Origin: Flavobacterium luteum
Lineage (GTDB): Bacteria > Bacteroidota > Bacteroidia > Flavobacteriales > Flavobacteriaceae
Length of the DNA: 64,000 nt
Assembly: GCF_008806775.1 (NCBI RefSeq)
Contig: NZ_WAEM01000009.1
Coordinates: forward strand, 27,437 to 91,436
Reading direction: 5' to 3'
Shown: positions 28,733-36,283 of the stretch, in pieces
Layout: each line of letters starts with the position of its first letter
Numbering within the stretch: the stretch's first letter is position 1
Notes under the pieces: generated by a model
Told to the model about the DNA's origin: nothing
Databases searched by the model: none
What the model saw: only the letters and a program-made list of their open reading frames with translations
Position numbers and translations under genes: made by a program

Positions 28733-29452
28733 TTACAAAGGTTTTCTATTTTGATTTTTATGAATCGGATTATTTGATTTTCCGTTTTTAGTAATTTTTG
28801 GTTTTATAGCTCCAGACGGAATAATCTTATTCGACACTCGTTTATTAGTTCGCATCAAATCATTTGTATTCAAAAGCTCTTCAGTACTTTGAGTTAAGTT
28901 GATGGTTCCTTCTGATAGTTCTAATAAATGTTCGAAAATCACATCGTCTTTTACAGTGTCTTTGTTCCAACTCAAATAGGACTTTTTCATGTGATTGGCA
29001 ATGACCTTAATCAAAGCATTCTTCATTTCTCCATCTTCCCATTTGTTGGCAACATCAATCATGTATTTTATGTTATTACCGTAAAATCTGTATTTTGGAA
29101 AATTTTGAGGATATTTTAAAACATCTGGCTTAAGTTGCAATACTTCACGAGATGGAATTGGATATGGTGAGTCAACAACTATCCTAAAATCAGACATAAT
29201 AAAAAGCTGATCCCATAATTTATGCTGAAAATCGGGCACATCACGAAGATGAGGATTTAAGCTTCCCATAACTTGAATGATATATTTAGCAGCTTTGTTG
29301 CGCTCCACATCATCCTCGATTACTGTGGCTTGATCAATCAGTTTTTGCAAATGACGGCCGTACTCTGGAATGATTAAATGCTGCCTTTCAGAATTGTATT
29401 CTAAATTAAAGACAGTATCATTCGCATTTTCTTTTATATACTTTGAATTCAT
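28733..29452 (-). CDS. DUF4290 family protein
   Basis: A 239-residue cytosolic protein matching the pattern of the DUF4290 family found across Bacteroidota (ILEYNSERQHLIIPEYGRHLQKLI-type opening, here FNLEYNSERQHLIIPEYGRH; PHLRDVPDFQHKLWDQLF; YPIPSR). Function is unknown. The last 35 residues are basic and low in complexity (KPKITKNGKSNNPIHKNQNRK), which may bind nucleic acid. It lies between DUF493 (3 bases upstream) and murA, so the three probably form one unit connecting an unknown function to cell-wall synthesis. Confidence 0.85.
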   Translation of the reverse strand: MNSKYIKENANDTVFNLEYNSERQHLIIPEYGRHLQKLIDQATVIEDDVERNKAAKYIIQVMGSLNPHLRDVPDFQHKLWDQLFIMSDFRIVVDSPYPIPSREVLQLKPDVLKYPQNFPKYRFYGNNIKYMIDVANKWEDGEMKNALIKVIANHMKKSYLSWNKDTVKDDVIFEHLLELSEGTINLTQSTEELLNTNDLMRTNKRVSNKIIPSGAIKPKITKNGKSNNPIHKNQNRKPL

Positions 29453-29455
29453 AAT

Positions 29456-29752
29456 TTATAGGGAAACAATACCTTTTATAGTAGATACTTCTTGGTATTT
29501 ATCGATTACTTCTTGAGAATTATTTACTGTAACATCTATAGACACACTAGTAAATTTTCCAGTTTTAGATTTGGTTGTTTTTATTATTGCTCCCATACAA
29601 TTAAATGCTTCCTCTACACGAATTACATTATCATCGACTGATGGAACAATAAACTTAAACAAATATTCTGCTGGCCAAGTATTGCTCATATCTAACTCTA
29701 CTTTTAACCTTTCATAGAACTCAGCTACTTCTTTTTCTTTCTCGTTGTCCAT
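29456..29752 (-). CDS. DUF493 family protein (YbeD-like)
   Basis: A 98-residue cytosolic protein with a ferredoxin-like alpha-beta layout (WPAEYLFKFIVPSVDDNVIRVEEAF, KTKSGKFTSVSIDVTV, VIDKYQEVSTIKGIVSL). The YbeD/DUF493 family is widespread; its function is not settled, though the fold resembles ACT-type regulatory domains. ATG 29752 is preferred; a longer reading to 29788 adds a short hydrophobic stretch not seen in the family. The DUF4290 gene follows after 3 bases. Confidence 0.85.
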   Translation of the reverse strand: MDNEKEKEVAEFYERLKVELDMSNTWPAEYLFKFIVPSVDDNVIRVEEAFNCMGAIIKTTKSKTGKFTSVSIDVTVNNSQEVIDKYQEVSTIKGIVSL

Positions 29753-29901
29753 TGTTAAACTAAAATAAAAGCAAATATACAGTTTCAAATGAGAATTATG
29801 AATGATGTATTATGAATTTTTGGTAAATACTAAATTTTTAACTGCATTCATTTTTTTAAATACCAATTAGTTTAAGTAAGTTTGCTCCTTATTTTTATAT
29901 C

Positions 29902-30468
29902 GTGCGCAAAGAAATCATAGTTATTATAGGCGGACCAGGAACTGGAAAAACCACTATCATAGATGCATTAATAGCAAAAGGGTACTGTTGCTATCCTGAA
30001 ATTTCTCGCGAAGTTACCTTAGAAGCAAAAAAACAAGGAATTGAACAGTTGTTTCTTGAAAATCCTTTACTTTTTAGCGAATTGCTTTTAGAAGGAAGAA
30101 AAAAACAATATAAAAACGCTCAAAACGAACCTCATGAAATTGTTTTTCTTGACAGAGGCATTCCTGATGTATTAGCATATATGCACTACATTGGCGATAG
30201 TTATCCTGCTTTTTTTGATGCCGCTTGCAAAGAACATATTTATTCAAAAATTTTCATTCTTCCTCCTTGGGAAGAAATATACGAAAGTGACGATGCACGT
30301 TATGAAAATTATGAACAAGCCAAACTCATATACAGCCATCTTACTGAAACCTACAAGAATTATGGCTACGAACTCATAGAAGTTCCTAAAGATAGTGTTA
30401 ATAATCGAATTTTTTTTATCTTAGATAAAGTTTCTAATTCCAATCAAATTAGATTAGATTTTAATTAA
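29902..30468 (+). CDS. P-loop ATPase/kinase of the AAA_28 type
   Basis: A 188-residue cytosolic protein with a Walker A motif GGPGTGKTT at residues 9-17 and a DRGIPD motif at about 84 that resembles the catalytic region of nucleotide and small-molecule kinases. Proteins of this type in Bacteroidota are annotated only as predicted ATPases, and the substrate is unknown. The start codon is GTG at 29902. A TAAGTTTG box (29877-29884) lies just upstream, without a TTG at the right distance, giving a leader of about 10 bases. recQ follows 48 bases downstream on the same strand. Confidence 0.8.
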   Translation: MRKEIIVIIGGPGTGKTTIIDALIAKGYCCYPEISREVTLEAKKQGIEQLFLENPLLFSELLLEGRKKQYKNAQNEPHEIVFLDRGIPDVLAYMHYIGDSYPAFFDAACKEHIYSKIFILPPWEEIYESDDARYENYEQAKLIYSHLTETYKNYGYELIEVPKDSVNNRIFFILDKVSNSNQIRLDFN

Positions 30469-30516
30469 ATCGGATTCTCATTTTTTAGTTAAATAGCAGA
30501 AATTAATCTGAAATCT

Positions 30517-32412
30517 ATGCAAACAGCGCTTCAAATTCTTCAAAAATATTGGAAACATGACGCTTTTAGATCGTTACAAAACGAAATAATTGATGCAGTT
30601 TTAAATGGAAAAGACACATTTGCTTTAATGCCAACTGGAGGAGGAAAATCGATTTGTTTTCAAATACCTGGCATGATGAAAGAGGGGATTTGTTTAGTAA
30701 TATCACCACTAGTTGCTTTAATGAAAGATCAGGTTGCCAATTTGCAAAAAAAAGACATAAAAGCAATTGCATTAACTGGTGGCATAAAATCAGAAGAAAT
30801 GATTGATCTTTTAGACAATTGCGAATTCGGAAATTATAAATTTTTATACCTATCGCCTGAGCGTTTGCAATCGGATTGGATTTTAGAGCGTCTAAAAAAT
30901 CTTCCTATAAATCTAATTGCTATTGATGAAGCGCATTGTGTATCGCAATGGGGTCACGATTTTCGTCCAGCTTATTTAAAAATTGCAGAACTGAAACCTC
31001 ATTTTCCAAAAGTTCCTTTTTTAGCTTTGACTGCTACGGCAACTCCTAAAGTTAAGGAAGATATTATAGCTGAATTAAACTTACTAAACCCTCAAATTTT
31101 TCAAAAATCATTTGCTCGTGAAAATATTGCCTATATGGTTTTTGAGGTTGAAGATAAATTATTTCGTATCGAACAAATTTTGAGAAAAAATCCGCAACCT
31201 TCCATTATATATGTACGAAACAGAAAATCATGTTTGGAGGTTTCTTCTCAGTTACAATCTTTAGGCATTAAGTCAACCTATTATCACGGTGGTCTTTCAC
31301 CTAAAGAAAAAGATAAAAATATGCAATTGTGGATGCGCGAAGAAGTTCAAGTTATTGTTGCAACAAATGCTTTTGGGATGGGAATTGACAAAGCCAATGT
31401 AAAAACGGTAATTCACATTCAACTCCCAGAGAATTTAGAAAATTATTATCAAGAAGCAGGTCGTTGTGGTCGAGATGGCGAAAAAGCATTTTCTGTAATA
31501 CTAACAAGCCCTTCAGATATCGTTCAGGCTGAAAGTCAGTTTATTGCTGTACTTCCAGACAAATCGTTTTTAAATACTATGTATGTGAAACTGTGTAATT
31601 ATTTTCAAATTGCTTACGGAGAAGGCATTAACGAACAGTTTTCTTTCAACTTGAATCATTTTTGTTTAAAATATGGATTTCCTATTTTAAAAACCTACAA
31701 TGCGATGCAATTTTTAGACAGGCAAGGAATTATTAGTTTATCACAAGAATTTACAGAAAAAATTACGCTTCAATTTCTTATCTCGTCTAAAGAAGTAATT
31801 CGATATGTAAGTTTAAATCCCAATGACGAATCCATAATCTTAAACATTTTACGAACATATCCAGGGGTTTATGACATGCAAACCTCTTTTAATTTACAAT
31901 TGATTGCAAAAAAATCAAATCATTCAGAAAACGAAGTCCTAGCTGTTTTACACAAACTAAAAGAAAAAGAAATTATAGACTACCATTCCAGAAATAATGA
32001 TGCCACATTAATTTTCAATGAAGTGCGTGAAGATGAAAGGACTATCAACAGAGTTTCAAAATATTTAGAACGCCAAAACAATTTAAAAAAAGAACAACTT
32101 GACGCCGTTCTTCATTATATTCAAGAAAAAAGCGTTTGTAGAAGCAAATTAATTTTGAACTATTTTGGAGAAAAAACAGATTCAGTTTGTGGGGTCTGTT
32201 CCTACTGTATTTCTAAAAACAGTAAAAAAAGGAATACCACAACTACTACAGAGGCAATTATTATACTTTTAAACAAAGGGGATTTAAATTCTAGAGAAAT
32301 TGAAATTAAATTAAAATACAATGCTGAGGATATTATCTTTGCGCTGCAACAATTATTAGATAATGACACTATAATGGTAAAACCAAATAATAAATACTCA
32401 ATAAAATTATAA
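30517..32412 (+). CDS. recQ: ATP-dependent DNA helicase RecQ
   Basis: A 631-residue 3'-5' helicase of recombination and replication-fork repair. The helicase core carries Walker A (MPTGGGKSICFQIP), the DEAH box with the RecQ-specific loop (IDEAHCVSQWGHDFRPAY), motif III (ALTATATP), and the C-terminal RecA fold (YYHGGLSPKEK, ATNAFGMGIDK, QEAGRCGRDG). The RQC region has the zinc cysteines (C-x-SKLILNYFGE...CGVCSYC). No HRDC domain is visible, and the protein ends with a short winged-helix-like stretch, so it is a compact RecQ. The TAA stop overlaps the ATG of fmt by one base. Confidence 0.96.
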   Translation: MQTALQILQKYWKHDAFRSLQNEIIDAVLNGKDTFALMPTGGGKSICFQIPGMMKEGICLVISPLVALMKDQVANLQKKDIKAIALTGGIKSEEMIDLLDNCEFGNYKFLYLSPERLQSDWILERLKNLPINLIAIDEAHCVSQWGHDFRPAYLKIAELKPHFPKVPFLALTATATPKVKEDIIAELNLLNPQIFQKSFARENIAYMVFEVEDKLFRIEQILRKNPQPSIIYVRNRKSCLEVSSQLQSLGIKSTYYHGGLSPKEKDKNMQLWMREEVQVIVATNAFGMGIDKANVKTVIHIQLPENLENYYQEAGRCGRDGEKAFSVILTSPSDIVQAESQFIAVLPDKSFLNTMYVKLCNYFQIAYGEGINEQFSFNLNHFCLKYGFPILKTYNAMQFLDRQGIISLSQEFTEKITLQFLISSKEVIRYVSLNPNDESIILNILRTYPGVYDMQTSFNLQLIAKKSNHSENEVLAVLHKLKEKEIIDYHSRNNDATLIFNEVREDERTINRVSKYLERQNNLKKEQLDAVLHYIQEKSVCRSKLILNYFGEKTDSVCGVCSYCISKNSKKRNTTTTTEAIIILLNKGDLNSREIEIKLKYNAEDIIFALQQLLDNDTIMVKPNNKYSIKL

Positions 32413-33359
32413 TGGAAAAACTACGAATTGTATTTATGGGAACACCAGAATTTGCAGTTGGAATTCTTGATACAATACTAAAAAACAACTATAGCGTAGT
32501 TGGGGTAATTACTGCCGCCGATAAACCTGCAGGACGTGGACAAAAAATAAAATATTCGGCAGTTAAAGAATATGCACTAACTAATAACTTACGTTTATTA
32601 CAACCTACAAACTTAAAAGACGAAAATTTTATAGAAGAATTAAAATCGCTAAATGCAAATTTGCAAGTTGTTGTGGCTTTTAGAATGTTGCCAAAAGTAG
32701 TTTGGGAAATGCCACAATTAGGCACCTTTAATCTTCATGCTTCACTCCTTCCTAATTATCGTGGAGCTGCTCCCATAAATTGGGCTATAATTAATGGTGA
32801 AACCAAAACTGGGGTAACCACTTTTTTTATAGACGATAAAATAGATACTGGCGCTATGATTTTAAGTAATGCAATTGAGATTTCGGAAAATGAAAATGCA
32901 GGACACTTACATGACAGATTGATGCAATTGGGAAGTAAAACCGTTGTTGAGACACTAGCTTTAATTGAAAAAGGAAATGTGGTTACTACAATTCAAAAAG
33001 AAAATCAAGAAATTAAAACAGCTTACAAGCTAGATAAAGACAATTGCAAAATTAATTGGACAAAATCTGGAACTGAAATTCACAATCTTATTAGAGGACT
33101 TTCGCCATATCCAACAGCATGGTGCATTTTTAAAGACGATAGTCAAGAGTGGAATGTGAAAATTTATGAAGCTCTATTTAATAAAGCTGAACATTCAGAA
33201 AGTATAGGTAAAATAATATCTAATAAAAAAGAATTAAAAGTAGCTGTATCTGGTGGATTTATAAATATTCTTCGTCTTCAATTTCCGGGAAAGAAAAAAA
33301 TGGCCACTCAAGAATTACTAAACGGAATAACCATTACAGCAAACACAAACGTTTGTTAG
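32412..33359 (+). CDS. fmt: Methionyl-tRNA formyltransferase
   Basis: Cytosolic enzyme that formylates initiator Met-tRNA using 10-formyltetrahydrofolate. The 315-residue protein has the N-terminal Rossmann transferase domain (LRIVFMGTPEFAVGIL) and the catalytic segment FNLHASLLPNYRGAAPINWAI with the conserved Asn/His/Asp set (Asp in FFIDDKIDTGAMI). The C-terminal OB-type tRNA-binding domain is present to the end. Translation is coupled to recQ by a TAATG overlap. Confidence 0.96.
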   Translation: MEKLRIVFMGTPEFAVGILDTILKNNYSVVGVITAADKPAGRGQKIKYSAVKEYALTNNLRLLQPTNLKDENFIEELKSLNANLQVVVAFRMLPKVVWEMPQLGTFNLHASLLPNYRGAAPINWAIINGETKTGVTTFFIDDKIDTGAMILSNAIEISENENAGHLHDRLMQLGSKTVVETLALIEKGNVVTTIQKENQEIKTAYKLDKDNCKINWTKSGTEIHNLIRGLSPYPTAWCIFKDDSQEWNVKIYEALFNKAEHSESIGKIISNKKELKVAVSGGFINILRLQFPGKKKMATQELLNGITITANTNVC

Positions 33360-33462
33360 GTTCCGAAAACACTGAAACAGACTAATTTTCGACAAAAACA
33401 AGTCTCTTTATCAACAAATGTTTCGAGTTATCAACAAATCAGCTAAAAACAAGCAAAAACGC

Positions 33463-33492
33463 TTGTACGGTAAGGAATTCCTACTAAATTTG
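33463..33492 (+). promoter_or_regulatory. Strong promoter of the HU gene
   Basis: TTG (33463-33465), exactly 19 bases, TAAATTTG (33485-33492). Predicted start near 33499. This is one of the best matches in the window to the Bacteroidota consensus, as expected for an abundant nucleoid protein. Confidence 0.75.
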
Positions 33493-33536
33493 TTATAAGT
33501 AACAAAATGTTTAACCAACAATTAATAATTATTATT

Positions 33537-33809
33537 ATGAATAAATCAGAATTAATCGATGCTATTGCTGCAGATGCAGGAATCACAAAAGCTGCCGCAA
33601 AATTAGCTTTAGAATCATTTTTAGGTAATGTAGGTGCTACTTTGAAAAAAGGTGGTAGAGTTTCTTTAGTAGGTTTTGGATCTTGGTCTGTTTCTAACAG
33701 AGCTGCTAGAGACGGAAGAAATCCTCAAACAGGAAAAACAATTCAAATTGCTGCTAAAAATGTAGTAAAATTTAAAGCTGGTGCAGAATTAGAAGGTTCA
33801 GTAAACTAG
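33537..33809 (+). CDS. HU-family DNA-binding protein
   Basis: A 90-residue nucleoid protein that bends and compacts DNA as a dimer. The helical dimerisation part (MNKSELIDAIAADAGITKAAAKLALESF) and the beta arms with RNPQTGK (ARDGRNPQTGKTIQIAA) that insert into the minor groove are both intact. ATG 33537 is preferred over 33507: it gives the standard HU N-terminus and a leader of about 40 bases from the predicted start. The AT-rich stretch before it (AATAATTATTATT) is typical of strongly translated genes in this phylum. It ends in a terminator that abuts a decayed insertion sequence. Confidence 0.95.
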   Translation: MNKSELIDAIAADAGITKAAAKLALESFLGNVGATLKKGGRVSLVGFGSWSVSNRAARDGRNPQTGKTIQIAAKNVVKFKAGAELEGSVN

Positions 33810-33869
33810 TATACATTTTGACTAGTCCTAAATAATCGATACAGATTATTAGACAAAAATAGATAAATT

Positions 33870-33905
33870 AAACAGCATCAAAAAACGTTTTTTGATGCTG
33901 TTTTT
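33870..33905 (+). terminator. Intrinsic terminator of the HU gene
   Basis: A long stem AACAGCATCAAAAAA/TTTTTTGATGCTGTT with a CG apex followed by T's. The insertion sequence remnant begins immediately beyond it. Confidence 0.85.
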
Positions 33906-33909
33906 AGTT

Positions 33910-34736
33910 TTACAGGTTTTTCATTTTGATTTTACTTTGTTGGTGCATTTGATTTGGTGTTCGCATATTGTTGGATAAATGATGCCTTTTTTCATTATAA
34001 ACACCTACGGTTTCTTTTATTATTTGTTTCATTATAGGCAAGTCTTAATTGTATTTGTCAATATAGAATTCTTGCTTTAATATACCATTTATTCTTTCTG
34101 CTAAAGCATTTTCATATGGATCCGAGTTTTGTGTCATAGTGGGTTGGATTTGATTTTTAGTTAGTATTTTTTGATACTCATTAACACAATATTGTAATCC
34201 TCTATCCTAATGATGTATCAATAGCATTTCTTTATTTTTCCTTTGTTTTATAGCTATGCGTAATACAACCAAACTACTTTCTGTGTTTAAATTATTTGAT
34301 ACATTATAACCCATTATTTTTTTAGAATAAGCATCAGTTATTAAACTTAAATAACAAAGTTTTTCTCTTTTCCAAATAAAAGTAATGTCTGACACCCAAA
34401 CTTGTTCTGGCTTGTTTATTTGTAAATCCAGCAACTGATTTTTATACTTTCTAAAGCGGTGATGGGAGTTTGTAGTAGTATGATAAGAACGTTTTGGTAG
34501 TATTAACAAATGATTGGCTCTAAGAATATCGATAAATCTATCTCTTCCATTTTTAGTGTTTTTAAATCTTGATTTAATAAATAATATAACTTTTTCGAGC
34601 CAATTCTAGGCATTTGTGTCCTGATTTCTAAAACCATAGTCACTACCAATTGTGCTTTATCTTGCTTGATAATGAGGCGTTTTATTTTTCGATAATAAAC
34701 CTGTCTTTCTATCCCGAACAAAGTACAGGCAAACAT
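33910..34736 (-). pseudogene. IS3-family orfB (DDE transposase), broken
   Basis: Starting with ATG at 34736 (one-base overlap with the orfA stop), the frame reads FACTLFGIERQVYYRKIKR and PRIGSKKLYYLL, then shifts near 34505. The second frame (from 34509 to the final TAA at 33910-33912) carries RSYHTTTNSHHRFRKYKN, the first catalytic Asp in VWVSDITFIW and TDAYSKKIMGY. It has an in-frame TAG inside the HH-S-DRG motif, a TAA in YN-DLP, and then the catalytic Glu in NALAERINGILKQEF and RTPNQMHQQ at the end. All DDE residues remain readable but the gene cannot make an intact protein. Confidence 0.9.
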
Positions 34737-35169
34737 TACTGTTTGTTTTTGTTGTTCTTAAAATTGGTCGATTGTTTGGGTGATGAGTTTTTTCGGATAT
34801 CGATTTGATATTCTTTTTCTGCAATATCAATCATCATATCAAAAATGATGGCTTTCTTATCAGCAACAAAAGCTTGTTGTTCTAAAAATGCTTTTTGTTT
34901 TTCTAATAACTTAACTTGAGCTTCAAGTTCCATTATTTTTTGTTCTGGAGATTTCTGCATATTCGATCGGGTATGATTTTCCCAATCAAAATTACCAAAT
35001 TTTCGAAGCCAACCAACAATAGTGGAACGAGATTGAATCCCATATTTCGACAAGATTCATAAATAGAGATAGTTCCTTGCTAAATTTCTTGAACAATTTG
35101 TAATTTGAAAGACATTGGGTAGTCTTTTTGGGTGCGCTTTACATAGCGACTTTCTTGGTTGTTATCCAT
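34736..35169 (-). pseudogene. IS3-family orfA, broken
   Basis: The original start is ATG 35169 (MDNNQESRYVKRTQKDYPM), followed after about 27 residues by an in-frame TAG (QEI-stop-QGTIS) and then a one-base deletion at CGAAATATGGG near 35050. Beyond it the frame to 34736 reads KYGIQSRSTIVGWLRKFG, then the coiled-coil ELEAQVKLLEKQKAFLEQQ. This is the DNA-binding part of the IS3 OrfAB transposase. Confidence 0.88.
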
Positions 35170-35215
35170 AACGATGAATTTTGTGTGTCGCTATTTCAGG
35201 ATAAGACAGATTTAA

Positions 35216-35253
35216 AAACAAAGACACAATCAAATAAAACTGAGTCTTTGTTT
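35216..35253 (-). terminator. Hairpin after metF
   Basis: AAACAAAGAC (35216-35225) pairs with GTCTTTGTTT (35244-35253), adjoining the metF stop codon, with an A/T-rich tail on the minus strand. It probably ends the long sulfur/methionine transcript. Confidence 0.6.
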
Positions 35254-36210
35254 CTAAAAAACTTTACCAGCTATTTTTCTAATATTTTCTGATTTCCCCA
35301 TTGAGTAATAATGTAAAACTGGAACTCCTGCGGCTTTTAATTCTAGTGATTGCTGAATAGCCCACTCAATTCCCACTTCTTTTATAGCCGCATTGTTTTT
35401 ACATTGATCAACAGCATTTATTAAGTCTTCTGGTAAATCTATTCGGAAAATTTGTGGTAAAACCTGTAAATGTCGTTGTACAGCAATTGGTTTGATACCG
35501 GGTATAATTGGTACATTAATTCCTATTTCTCTTGCTTTTTTTACAAACTCAAAAAATTTAGTATTATCAAAAAACATTTGTGTAACCACATAATCTGCTC
35601 CAGCATCTACTTTCTCTTTTAGTCGTTTTAAATCAGAAATTAAAGATGGTGACTCTAAATGCTTTTCAGGATAACCAGCAACACCAATACAAAAATCGGC
35701 TTTGTTATCTACATCCAATACTTCATGAAGGTATTTCCCTTGATTAAGTTGGTAAATTTGAGTTACTAAATCTGTAGCATAATTATTACCGCCTTCTTTA
35801 GGCACAAAAGATTGTTCGTCTTTCATAGCATCTCCACGAAGAGCCATAACATTGTCTATTCCTAAGTAATGACAATCGACTAATAAATATTCTGTTTCTT
35901 CTTTTGTAAATCCTCCGCAAAGTACATGAGGAACAGTATCTACATTATATTTATGCTTTATAGAAGCGCAAATCCCCAATGTTCCAGGACGCATTCTAGT
36001 TAGCTTTTTCTCTAACAAACCATTGCCTTTATTTACATAAATATATTCTTCACGAGAAGTCGTTACGTCTATAAATGGCGGTTTAAACTCCATTAATGGA
36101 TCAATATTATCGTACAATTCTTGAATACTTTTCCCTTTTTGAGGTGGAATAATTTCGAAAGAGAATAAGGTTTCCCCTTTTGCATTTTCTATATGTTTTG
36201 TTACTTTCAT
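35254..36210 (-). CDS. metF: Methylenetetrahydrofolate reductase
   Basis: Cytosolic flavoenzyme that reduces 5,10-methylene-THF to 5-methyl-THF, the methyl donor for methionine synthase. The 318-residue protein is a TIM barrel with FSFEIIPPQKG at the N-terminus (catalytic Glu), the FAD-contacting DVTTSRE, NVMALRGDAMKDEQ and VTQMFFDNTKF segments. It lies directly downstream of the two methionine synthase genes on the same strand, separated by a short tandem repeat, and is the last gene of the supercluster. Confidence 0.96.
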   Translation of the reverse strand: MKVTKHIENAKGETLFSFEIIPPQKGKSIQELYDNIDPLMEFKPPFIDVTTSREEYIYVNKGNGLLEKKLTRMRPGTLGICASIKHKYNVDTVPHVLCGGFTKEETEYLLVDCHYLGIDNVMALRGDAMKDEQSFVPKEGGNNYATDLVTQIYQLNQGKYLHEVLDVDNKADFCIGVAGYPEKHLESPSLISDLKRLKEKVDAGADYVVTQMFFDNTKFFEFVKKAREIGINVPIIPGIKPIAVQRHLQVLPQIFRIDLPEDLINAVDQCKNNAAIKEVGIEWAIQQSLELKAAGVPVLHYYSMGKSENIRKIAGKVF

Positions 36211-36217
36211 ATTAATA

Positions 36218-36264
36218 GTTATAAGTTATAAGTTATAAGTTATAAGGCTAAAAAAACTTATAAC
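36218..36264. repeat. GTTATAA heptamer repeat upstream of metF
   Basis: Four perfect tandem copies of GTTATAA (36218-36245) followed by an inverted copy CTTATAAC (36257-36264), between the metH and metF genes. The inverted copy can pair with the repeats in the leader of metF. Confidence 0.85.
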
Positions 36265-36283
36265 GTACAACCTACAACAATTT

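Larger units (their letters stand above)
33910..35205 (-). mobile_element. Decayed IS3-family insertion sequence
   Basis: Both transposase genes of an IS3-family element (orfA helix-turn-helix/coiled-coil protein, orfB DDE integrase) are recognisable on the minus strand, broken by at least three stop codons and two frameshifts. The outer boundary on the right is probably near 35205, just before the metF terminator; the left boundary lies near the HU terminator (33905). Clear terminal inverted repeats and a target duplication could not be found, consistent with age. No other copy is in the window. Confidence 0.88.

Noticed and set aside
29902..30468. P-loop protein as a phage or toxin ATPase
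   Set aside because: No partner gene of a defence or phage system lies next to it; neighbours are DUF493, recQ and fmt.
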